Source of the DNA: an uncultured cyanobacterium
Lineage (GTDB): Bacteria; Cyanobacteriota; Vampirovibrionia; Gastranaerophilales; Gastranaerophilaceae
Direction: 5' to 3'
Assembly (NCBI GenBank): GCA_947073895.1
Contig: CAMTNN010000104.1
Coordinates: forward strand, 1 to 5,860
DNA: 5,860 nt
Of the stretch, positions 1 through 5,818 are shown one piece after another. The first letter of the stretch is position 1, and each line of letters begins with the position of its first letter. The notes below the pieces were generated by a model. The model saw only the letters and a list, made by a program, of their open reading frames with translations, had not been told where the DNA came from and searched no databases. Position numbers and translations under genes: made by a program.

Positions 1-32
1 TCAAGTTTTTCAAATTTTTGTCGATAAAAAAA

Positions 33-60
33 TTGACTTTAGAAAATAAATCATTAAACA
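33..60 (+). promoter_or_regulatory. Possible weak promoter of the small NPF-repeat gene
   Basis: TTGACT at 33-38 matches the -35 consensus in five of six positions. The best -10 at usual spacing, TAAACA at 55-60 after 16 bases, is poor (three of six). The gene must be transcribed from here or from outside the window. Only the -35-like element is convincing. Confidence 0.22.
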
Positions 61-66
61 CCTCTC

Positions 67-73
67 AGAAAGG
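67..73 (+). promoter_or_regulatory. Ribosome binding site of the small NPF-repeat gene
   Basis: AGAAAGG lies 8 bases upstream of the ATG at 82. It is the only Shine-Dalgarno-like element near this gene and supports both the start codon and the view that this short ORF is translated. Confidence 0.6.
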
Positions 74-81
74 TATCCAAA

Positions 82-336
82 ATGGCAGAGTTCGTAAATT
101 TATTATCAAGAGTTTTAACCACCGCACCTACATTTCAGGCAGGTGAAATTAAGCGTACAAATCAAAGAAGTACGTCTTCAAACCCGTTTACATCAAATAA
201 CCCCTTTGTAAATTCCAATCATGAAAGTCCGTTTGCAACTTATGGACAAAACCGTCCTGTAGCCGGCGGATATTTCGCGGGATATTACAACAATCAGCCG
301 AATATCGTCGGCAGACGATTATTCATAGAGGCTTAG
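82..336 (+). CDS. Small low-complexity protein with NPF repeats, function unknown
   Basis: An 84-residue protein that I do not recognise. It starts at ATG 82, behind an AGAAAGG ribosome binding site, and stops at a TAG just before a strong terminator at 356-388, so it looks like a complete one-gene transcription unit. Residues 1-12 are mildly hydrophobic (MAEFVNLLSRVL) but too short and charged for a signal peptide. Residues 27-58 are rich in Asn, Ser and Thr and carry NPF at 34-36 and 40-42 and a related SPF at 49-51. Residues 59-71 are Gly/Tyr-rich (AGGYFAGYY). There is no predicted membrane segment, no cysteine and no catalytic motif. The composition suggests a largely disordered protein. 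The codons look like those of the neighbours, and the third-base choices in the Gly/Ala-rich part are relatively GC-rich. It is probably a real gene because start, ribosome site and terminator agree. Its role cannot be inferred. Confidence 0.72.
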   Translation: MAEFVNLLSRVLTTAPTFQAGEIKRTNQRSTSSNPFTSNNPFVNSNHESPFATYGQNRPVAGGYFAGYYNNQPNIVGRRLFIEA

Positions 337-355
337 AGACTCAAAAATATACATT

Positions 356-388
356 AAAAAAAGGGTGACTTTTTAATCACTCTTTTTT
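356..388. terminator. Bidirectional intrinsic terminator between convergent genes
   Basis: AGGGTGA at 362-368 pairs with TCACTCT at 377-383 (one G-T pair), with an 8-base loop. The stem is flanked by an A tract (356-361) and a T tract (383-388), which extend it and supply a U-rich tail on either strand. It lies between the stops of the small gene (336) and the acetyltransferase (394), so it can end both transcripts. Confidence 0.85.
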
Positions 389-393
389 ATTAT

Positions 394-924
394 TTATAAT
401 TGTTTTATAACCCTGCAAGGATTTCCAACAGCAACAACATTTGATGGAATATCTTTTACCACAACCGAACCGGCCCCGATTACAACATTATCACCAATCG
501 TAACCCCGCTTACGACAGTAACGTTTCCGCCAAACCAAACATTATTTCCAACTTTTATTGGTTTTGCATATTCTAAACCAGCATTTCTGGTCTCGGCATC
601 AAGCGGATGTTCTGCGGTATAAAATCCGCAATTCGGGCCGATAAATACATTCTCGCCAAATGTTACTTTAGCGCAATCCAAAATCACAAGATTATGGTTT
701 GAATAAAAATTCTTACCCAATTCAATATTATAACCATAATCACAAAAGAAATTCGGCTCAATCTGAAAATCTTCTGTTTTTGCAAAAAGTTCTTTAAGAT
801 ATTTTTTGTCTAATTCTGCATTGTATTTACGACAAAGCTCTTTTGCTCTGATACGATCTTCCAAAAGCCCATCGAGATTCGGATTATACAATTCACCTGA
901 TAACATTTTTTCTTTTTCGTTCAT
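394..924 (-). CDS. Maltose/galactoside O-acetyltransferase family (hexapeptide-repeat acetyltransferase)
   Basis: A 176-residue enzyme of the Maa/LacA/NodL group, cytoplasmic homotrimers that move an acetyl group from acetyl-CoA to a sugar hydroxyl. The first 35 residues (EKEKMLSGELYNPN, then LEDRIRAKELCRKYN) are the typical maltose acetyltransferase N-terminal domain. Residues 60-165 carry left-handed beta-helix hexapeptide repeats such as IGDNVVIGAGSVV. YTAEHPLD holds the catalytic histidine, His106, and the end GNPCRVIK is the usual family close. The length is normal for the family. The ATG at 924 gives the conserved N-terminus; a Met at residue 7 is the alternative but would cut the EKEK segment. 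No Shine-Dalgarno sequence precedes 924. Substrate cannot be read from sequence: maltose, glucose, galactosides or a glycan precursor are possible. The gene stands between two terminators and is therefore transcribed alone. Confidence 0.93.
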   Translation of the reverse strand: MNEKEKMLSGELYNPNLDGLLEDRIRAKELCRKYNAELDKKYLKELFAKTEDFQIEPNFFCDYGYNIELGKNFYSNHNLVILDCAKVTFGENVFIGPNCGFYTAEHPLDAETRNAGLEYAKPIKVGNNVWFGGNVTVVSGVTIGDNVVIGAGSVVVKDIPSNVVAVGNPCRVIKQL

Positions 925-930
925 AAGATT

Positions 931-958
931 ATTTTAATAAAAAAAGAGGCTTTGTGAA
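931..958 (-). promoter_or_regulatory. Candidate promoter of the acetyltransferase gene
   Basis: On the minus strand TTCACA (958-953) and TAAAAT (936-931) each match sigma-70 consensus in five of six positions, with a 16-base spacer. The last base of the -10, if placed at -7, puts +1 at 924, the A of the ATG, which would give a leaderless mRNA. The promoter overlaps the terminator of the upstream M48 gene, whose loop contains part of the -35. The region is very AT-rich, so a chance match is possible. Confidence 0.4.
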
Positions 959-969
959 GCCCCTTTTTT
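939..969 (-). terminator. Intrinsic terminator of the M48 peptidase gene
   Basis: Read on the minus strand, GGGGCTT (963-957) pairs with AAGCCTC (952-946) around a 4-base loop and is followed by a run of seven T residues (945-939). One pair is G-U on this strand; the equivalent pair on the plus strand would be an A-C mismatch, so the hairpin is better for leftward transcripts. It starts only a few bases after the M48 stop codon at 974. Confidence 0.82.
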
Positions 970-973
970 ATTA

Positions 974-1816
974 TTAACCCGCAATTGCTCTTATAACATT
1001 AAATGATTTATCCCAACCGTTTGAGTCTTTATCATTTTTGTATTTTTCCATTTTAGCAGCACGTTTTGCTTTCAATTTTTCCTGGCTCTTATTGAATTTT
1101 GCTAACTTTTTAGGGTTTTCGTTTCTTTCTTTAACAATAGGCCCCGCATAAGCCATGAATTTTTTATAAGAATCTGTTGTATAACCTACCTTAGTTTTTG
1201 CAGGATAAGTATAAGTTATGTAGTCATAAAGATACATTGTTCTTTTATCACTTGAAGGGTGAGTTGATGTAAAATCTTTATAACATCCGCCGATTTTGAA
1301 CAAAACAGATACCATTGCAAGCGGGTTATATCCTGCTTTTGTCATTAAATCAACCCCTGTAATATCAGCTTCGTATTCTTCAACACGTGACATTTTTAAC
1401 ATAGTTAAATTATTAGCAGAATTTGCAGCCAGTCTCATGCCTGCACTCATATTAGTATTAGCAATTGCTGTAGCAGTAACTGTTCCCACTACATTTTGTT
1501 TTGCAACGTGATGGTTAACAATATGACCGATTTCGTGAGCAATTACACCTGCAAGTTCAGCATCATTATCAACAAATTTTAACAAACCTGTATAAACACA
1601 GATTTGTTTATCAGCATTTGCAAACGCATTTACTTCATCTGTTTCAATAACTTTGAATTCGATTTTTGTAGGTAAGTTATTTTTTGCTAGCAGCGCTTTA
1701 CCAATTCTGTTTACTCTGTCAACATTTGCCTTAGCTGTCCAGTTTGTTGTTGCAGCTTCTGCTGTGATGTGCATACCAAGCACAAAGGCAATAAATAAGC
1801 CTAAAATCTTTTTCAT
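974..1816 (-). CDS. Secreted M48-family zinc metalloprotease
   Basis: A 280-residue protein with a classical signal peptide: MKK, a hydrophobic core to about residue 16, and a likely cut after AEA (19-21). It should act in the periplasm or outside the cell. The zinc site is HEIGH (His94, Glu95, His98), in the context AGVIAHEIGH. The third ligand is in SRVEEYEAD (143-151), the M48 pattern S-R-x-x-E-x-E-A-D, with Glu147 the likely ligand. NAFA (63-66) and THPSSDKR (185-192) are further family motifs. It resembles the BepA/LoiP/YcaL-like group, which degrades or helps assemble outer-membrane proteins, but has no TPR repeats. The C-terminal tail (about 228-265) is very rich in Lys, Arg and Glu and is unlike the catalytic core. 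The start at 1816 is fixed by the signal peptide and by GGGAG seven bases upstream. No cysteine lipobox is seen, so it is not a lipoprotein. The exact substrate is unknown. Confidence 0.92.
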   Translation of the reverse strand: MKKILGLFIAFVLGMHITAEAATTNWTAKANVDRVNRIGKALLAKNNLPTKIEFKVIETDEVNAFANADKQICVYTGLLKFVDNDAELAGVIAHEIGHIVNHHVAKQNVVGTVTATAIANTNMSAGMRLAANSANNLTMLKMSRVEEYEADITGVDLMTKAGYNPLAMVSVLFKIGGCYKDFTSTHPSSDKRTMYLYDYITYTYPAKTKVGYTTDSYKKFMAYAGPIVKERNENPKKLAKFNKSQEKLKAKRAAKMEKYKNDKDSNGWDKSFNVIRAIAG

Positions 1817-1823
1817 AAAATTT

Positions 1824-1853
1824 CTCCCAACTAAAATTTACAGAAATATTATA
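1824..1853 (-). promoter_or_regulatory. Ribosome binding site and -10 element of the M48 gene
   Basis: On the minus strand GGGAG (1828-1824) lies seven bases before the ATG at 1816. A perfect -10, TATAAT, is at 1853-1848, giving an expected 5' leader of about 25 bases. No good -35 is found at 16-18 bases; ATGAAT (1876-1871) is the weak best candidate. The region overlaps the divergent lrgA promoter. Confidence 0.55.
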
Positions 1854-1875
1854 TTAAAAAACTTTTTTGAATTCA

Positions 1876-1884
1876 TGCTATTAT
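1876..1884 (+). promoter_or_regulatory. Extended -10 promoter of lrgAB
   Basis: TGCTATTAT is an extended -10 element (TG-n-TATTAT, five of six in the hexamer). No -35 of quality lies upstream, as is usual for extended -10 promoters. With the last T at -7, transcription would begin at 1891, the A of the lrgA ATG, which also lacks a Shine-Dalgarno sequence. The same 11 bases, ATGCTATTATT, recur at the glycosyltransferase promoter. Confidence 0.45.
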
Positions 1885-1890
1885 TGCAAT

Positions 1891-2277
1891 ATGTTAAAAA
1901 CAATTTTTGATTACACTAGAGGGCTTGTGATTCTGGTAACTTTTTATGTTATCAGCGCTTTTATAATTAAACTGTTTAATATAATGCTCCCTCCCGCAAT
2001 CCTTGGATTGGCATTGCTTGCAGCAGCTTTAATAAGCGGAATAATTAAAGAAGAATGGATTGAAAAAACTTCAAATTTTTTAATCAAAAACATGGCAATG
2101 TTTCTTGTTCCTCTAATGGGCGGATTAATTGTTTATAAATCTCTTTTATTCAAAAACTGGTTTGTTATTTTACTCGTTATATTTATTACAACAACTCTTT
2201 TGATTGTATCAATAGGTTTGTTTGTAGAATACGGACTAAAATTCCTCGAACTCCACAAGATGAGGAAAACAAAATGA
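1891..2277 (+). CDS. lrgA: LrgA/CidA family membrane protein
   Basis: A 128-residue integral membrane protein of the LrgA/CidA family. It has about four hydrophobic segments (near residues 11-29, 34-51, 64-84, 90-112). The family's P-x-x-x-x-G turn is present as LPPAILGLALL (33-43), and the F-V-P-x-x-x-G region as FLVPLMGGL (71-79). Its partner LrgB is encoded immediately downstream. In Staphylococcus the pair was described as antiholin-like; in Bacillus and Streptococcus LrgAB-type pairs move pyruvate, and the plant fusion PLGG1 carries glycolate/glycerate. Which role applies here cannot be read from the sequence. I chose ATG 1891 because the upstream TTG (1867) adds eight residues (including two Cys and two Tyr) unlike the family and has no ribosome site. 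No LytSR-type regulator is nearby. Confidence 0.88.
   Translation: MLKTIFDYTRGLVILVTFYVISAFIIKLFNIMLPPAILGLALLAAALISGIIKEEWIEKTSNFLIKNMAMFLVPLMGGLIVYKSLLFKNWFVILLVIFITTTLLIVSIGLFVEYGLKFLELHKMRKTK
2261..2266 (+). promoter_or_regulatory. Ribosome binding site of lrgB inside the end of lrgA
   Basis: TGAGGA, within the last codons of lrgA, lies 7 bases before the ATG at 2274 and 10 before a second in-frame ATG at 2277. The spacing favours 2274 slightly. Together with the ATGA overlap it points to translational coupling of the pair. Confidence 0.6.
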
Positions 2278-2954
2278 TGAATTTCTTCGGGCTCATTATA
2301 ACAATTATATTTTACAAAACAGCAGAATTTTTAAAACGATTCCCAATTTTATCAAAACTGCCTCCGATTGTTATTGCAGGGATGTTGATAATATTTGTGC
2401 TTGAATATTTTCATATTGATTTTGAAACATATAATAGAAGTGCGTCTTATTTAACACTTCTTTTAATGCCTGCTACCGTTGCTTTAGGCTATCCTATTTA
2501 TAAGAACATTGAGCTTCTTAAACAAAACAAAAGAATTATCTATACAGCATTTGTTTCAGCAACAGTTCTTGCAATTGTATTAACTTACCTGACCGCAAAA
2601 TTCTGTCATGCTGATTTGCAAATAATTGAATCAATGCTCCCAAAATCAGTTACTGCACCGATTGCAGTTGAAATCTCCAAAAACATCGGCGGGATTCCTG
2701 AATTGACAGCCTGTGTTGTTGTTCTGACAGGAGTTTTTGGTGGAATGTTCGGACATAAGATTCTTGAACTTATAAGAGTTAAAAACGACATTGCAATCGG
2801 ACTCTCTATAGGAGCTGCAAGCCATGTTGTAGGTACTGCTCGCTGTGTAGAAAAAGGAAGCGAAAAACAAATAGTTATGGCATCTGTTGCATTAGTTATC
2901 GTAGGAGTATTAACAGCAATTATTGCACCATTATTTTTGCATTTGATAAGATAA
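2274..2954 (+). CDS. lrgB: LrgB/CidB family membrane protein
   Basis: A 226-residue polytopic membrane protein of the LrgB family, the partner of LrgA. Diagnostic motifs are in order: LMPATVALGYPIYK (64-77), SVTAPIAVEISKNIGG (125-140) followed by IPELTA, and GLSIGAASHVVGTAR (176-190). These carry the most conserved LrgB residues, including the S-V-T-x-P-I-A-x-E-I-S and A-S-H-x-x-G-T-x-R signatures. The length is near the family norm of about 230. It overlaps lrgA by four bases (ATGA at 2274-2277), so both are read from one mRNA and probably translationally coupled. ATG 2277 is an alternative start that removes one residue. The pair probably forms a membrane transporter for small carboxylates such as pyruvate, or a holin-like regulator of lysis; the first is better supported for Gram-negative and plastid relatives, but this is inference. 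No terminator follows: the stop touches the stop of the convergent glycosyltransferase. Confidence 0.93.
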   Translation: MMNFFGLIITIIFYKTAEFLKRFPILSKLPPIVIAGMLIIFVLEYFHIDFETYNRSASYLTLLLMPATVALGYPIYKNIELLKQNKRIIYTAFVSATVLAIVLTYLTAKFCHADLQIIESMLPKSVTAPIAVEISKNIGGIPELTACVVVLTGVFGGMFGHKILELIRVKNDIAIGLSIGAASHVVGTARCVEKGSEKQIVMASVALVIVGVLTAIIAPLFLHLIR

Positions 2955-3815
<861 letters not shown>

Positions 3816-3822
3816 TACGCTA

Positions 3823-3828
3823 TTCTCC
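3823..3828 (-). promoter_or_regulatory. Ribosome binding site that fixes the glycosyltransferase start
   Basis: GGAGAA on the minus strand (3828-3823) is seven bases upstream of ATG 3815. It decides this start against the in-frame TTG at 3842. Confidence 0.78.
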
Positions 3829-3845
3829 AATCTTAATTCCAAAAT

Positions 3846-3861
3846 TATTATCCAAATAATA
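3846..3861. repeat. Inverted repeat over the glycosyltransferase -10 element
   Basis: TATTAT and ATAATA form perfect six-base arms around CCAA. One arm is the -10 hexamer itself and the other covers the predicted transcription start. It could be an operator, or a chance palindrome in AT-rich DNA. Confidence 0.3.
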
Positions 3862-3885
3862 GCATAAAATTAGAAACTGTGTCGA
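3856..3885 (-). promoter_or_regulatory. Promoter of the glycosyltransferase gene
   Basis: On the minus strand TCGACA (3885-3880) matches the -35 in five of six positions, followed by 18 bases and TATTAT (3861-3856), preceded by TGC as an extended -10. The predicted start near 3850-3849 gives a leader of about 35 bases containing the GGAGAA ribosome site. No terminator is visible between the upstream peptidase stop (3938) and this promoter, so read-through from that gene is also possible. Confidence 0.6.
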
Positions 3886-3937
3886 CTCTTTTGCGATTCC
3901 TATACTTTTCTTCCGGTTTCTTCACCTTTAAGTTTAG

Positions 3938-5701
3938 TTAATTTTCAATCCCTAACATAAACTTATCATCTTTAATTACATTTATGGCATGTCCTGTTTT
4001 CGGATTTTCTGCATAAATATAAACATTTTTACCGCCTACCATAAAATCATTATGAGTATCAGAAGTATTAATATGTTCAGCCTTTAAAAATTCTTGTTGT
4101 TCATCATAATCTTCTATGTTATCAGCACCTTCGATGGTATCAGGATAAGAATCACCTAAAGCAAGATGACATGCTGCATTTTCATCCAGTAGTGTATTCT
4201 TAAACAATCTGCCGCTTTTTGCAATAGGTGATCCTGCAACAAGCGCAACTTCTCCAAGTCTGTCAGCATTTTTATATGCCTGAATATGTTTTTTTAACAT
4301 ATCCTCATTGGTATCAGCTTTTATATCAACAATTTGGCCATTATGAAATTCAAATACAATTCCATCAATAATTTTCCCATTTAAAACAAGCGGCATAGTT
4401 GCAGAAATCTTACCTTCTGCCGTATTATTTAACGGAGAAGTAAAAATTTCTTCTGAAGGAATATTAACAATTGATGTATGATTATATTTTTCAAATCTCA
4501 TTGTTGCAGCTTGAAATCTTGAATTCTGAGAAAGAGTTACCCTAAAATCAGTCTTTCCATCAGGTTGTTCTGTTTTTGGATCTACGCTTACATAATGTAA
4601 AGTATTATAACCTTTTTGGAGCAAATTATTCATTATTTGTGCTCTGTTTTCAAGAGTTTTAATATGTACATCTAACTCCCCGCATCTGTTCATTGAAGTC
4701 GCGTCTTCATAAGCTTTTGCTAATGCTCTCATCGGATCATCTTTGAACTCAGGATACACTTCTTGAGCAAGCTTCATTGAAGGCATATAATACACCAGCC
4801 ACGGACAATGTTGAGCCATAAGACTATGATATCTGGAAGTTTTTGCACTTCTGGCTTTTGAATATTTAACAATTCTATCTGAATCGATTCCCTCATATAG
4901 ATTTGGATCTTCACCGTCCAGTTGTAAATATGCAATATCTTTTTCAAATCGTTCTTTATACTTAGTAACTTCACTGTTCAGTATGTCTTCAAGTATATCG
5001 TCTTTTGCGTATTTGTATTTATTTAAAATTAATTTATCTGATAAAGTTACATCAACCAATTTTGTATTATTCTTTGAATACAAATAGTCAACTAATTGCA
5101 CAACAAACGGCAATTGTTCTCTCTCAGCAACTATTGAAACAGGTTGTCCTTCACGAATATCCAAAGCTTTTATAAATATTTCTTCAGGATTTAATTTAAA
5201 TTTCTTTTGAATATTTTTTGGAATAACAGGTGCAAAATTCATTATCTCAGATAAAATTTCTTTTTCTGAAAGCCCACATTGTGAATATAAATTATTTTGC
5301 TCATCAAATGTTAAAAATATAGCATTTCTATCTTTAAATTCTTGTTCACGTTCGTTTCGATAATCTGCTTTTTGGGTAATATTATACTTCTTTTTTAATG
5401 CTTCGATTTCCGGCTCAACTATTTCGGAATGTATAAGCCCTGCCCCTTTTTTATATGCTTCTTGTTCCAATATATCTATAAACGGTAAATATTTAGAATC
5501 TGCTTTTATATAAAGAGACTGATTTTCTTGCAGATTGCATTCTTTTAAAAGCTTTACAGCATAGATAGACATTTTTTGCTTAGGGGATATCTTACCAAAT
5601 TGAACAGAATCCGGTTTTGAAATATTATTCATTTTTATATAACTATTCTTGTTATTATTAACACAATTAATGGGTAAAAAGTTGATATTTTGAATGTTCA
5701 T
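3938..5701 (-). CDS. M29-type metallo-aminopeptidase with extended, duplicated N-terminal region
   Basis: A 587-residue relative of the M29 (AmpS/PepS/aminopeptidase T) enzymes, which remove N-terminal residues from peptides with a two-metal site. The catalytic half is complete: NIPSEEIFTSP (413-423), LGEVALV (482-488), LLDENAACHLALGDSYP (504-520) and SDTHNDFMVG (547-556). By their spacing, Glu418, Glu484, His512, Tyr519, His550 and Asp552 correspond to the known ligand and catalytic set. Residues 263-350 (GEDPNLYEGID onward) match the canonical N-terminal half. The usual length is about 410. The extra part is an Asn-rich leader (1-40) ending in SVQFGK, then about 125 residues resembling a second copy of the family's first module (59-85 against 184-210). 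There is no signal peptide or membrane segment, so it is probably cytoplasmic. ATG 5701 is chosen over TTG 5713 because GGAG lies six bases upstream. The peptide substrate range is unknown. Confidence 0.9.
   Translation of the reverse strand: MNIQNINFLPINCVNNNKNSYIKMNNISKPDSVQFGKISPKQKMSIYAVKLLKECNLQENQSLYIKADSKYLPFIDILEQEAYKKGAGLIHSEIVEPEIEALKKKYNITQKADYRNEREQEFKDRNAIFLTFDEQNNLYSQCGLSEKEILSEIMNFAPVIPKNIQKKFKLNPEEIFIKALDIREGQPVSIVAEREQLPFVVQLVDYLYSKNNTKLVDVTLSDKLILNKYKYAKDDILEDILNSEVTKYKERFEKDIAYLQLDGEDPNLYEGIDSDRIVKYSKARSAKTSRYHSLMAQHCPWLVYYMPSMKLAQEVYPEFKDDPMRALAKAYEDATSMNRCGELDVHIKTLENRAQIMNNLLQKGYNTLHYVSVDPKTEQPDGKTDFRVTLSQNSRFQAATMRFEKYNHTSIVNIPSEEIFTSPLNNTAEGKISATMPLVLNGKIIDGIVFEFHNGQIVDIKADTNEDMLKKHIQAYKNADRLGEVALVAGSPIAKSGRLFKNTLLDENAACHLALGDSYPDTIEGADNIEDYDEQQEFLKAEHINTSDTHNDFMVGGKNVYIYAENPKTGHAINVIKDDKFMLGIEN
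5072..5152 (-). repeat. Second copy of the M29 N-terminal module core (protein-level repeat)
   Basis: Codes residues 184-210 of the M29 enzyme. Aligned without gaps to residues 59-85 (offset 125), it shares Glu, Gln, Ile, Ala, Leu-Pro-Phe, Leu, Tyr and Lys: 10 identities in 27 positions, plus conservative changes. From position and flanks this copy is the canonical one. Confidence 0.55.
5447..5527 (-). repeat. First, additional copy of the M29 N-terminal module core (protein-level repeat)
   Basis: Codes residues 59-85, with I-K-A-D at 65-68, LPF at 72-74 and AYKKGAG at 82-88. It follows the family pattern of G-Q-x-x-x-I-x-A then a helix ending A-Y-x-x-G-A, as the copy at 184-210 does. DNA identity between the copies is not obvious, so any duplication is old. 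Confidence 0.55.
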
Positions 5702-5707
5702 ATAAAT

Positions 5708-5711
5708 CTCC
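5708..5711 (-). promoter_or_regulatory. Ribosome binding site of the M29 gene
   Basis: GGAG on the minus strand (5711-5708), six bases before ATG 5701. It makes this ATG the start rather than the in-frame TTG at 5713, which lies upstream of the site. Confidence 0.75.
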
Positions 5712-5720
5712 AAATTTTAA

Positions 5721-5730
5721 TACAATTGTA
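5721..5730. repeat. Ten-base palindrome in the M29 leader
   Basis: TACAATTGTA is a perfect palindrome about ten bases upstream of the ribosome site. It could bind a dimeric regulator, but it is short and lies in AT-rich DNA. Confidence 0.2.
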
Positions 5731-5789
5731 GTACTTATAGAAAACACCTAAAAATCTTTTTTGCTAAATTATTAATAATTATAATTAGA

Positions 5790-5818
5790 AGTATAGTTTT
5801 ATAAATTTGTAATCTTAA
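5790..5818 (-). promoter_or_regulatory. Candidate promoter of the M29 gene
   Basis: On the minus strand TTAAGA (5818-5813, four of six) and TATACT (5795-5790, five of six) are 17 bases apart. This would give a leader of about 80 bases before ATG 5701. Several other -10-like hexamers occur closer to the gene but lack a -35. The 159 bases from 5702 to the window end hold no gene that I can see. Confidence 0.35.

Noticed and set aside
1296..1511. Plus-strand open frame inside the M48 gene
   Set aside because: It covers the complement of the zinc-site region, has no ribosome site and no recognisable product.
1867..1890. TTG start for lrgA adding eight residues
   Set aside because: The added residues do not fit LrgA proteins, no ribosome site precedes the TTG, and the extended -10 lies inside this segment.
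1653..1910. Plus-strand open frame opposite the M48 signal peptide region
   Set aside because: It is antisense to the conserved N-terminal part of the M48 gene and spans the divergent promoter region; its hydrophobicity is an artefact of reading opposite codons.
3816..3842. TTG start for the glycosyltransferase adding nine residues
   Set aside because: A GGAGAA ribosome site sits inside this segment at the right distance from ATG 3815, and GT2 enzymes usually start a few residues before the first strand, as the shorter form does.
4774..4974. Short minus-strand open frame inside the M29 gene
   Set aside because: It is an alternative frame of a well-supported conserved gene, with no independent ribosome site.
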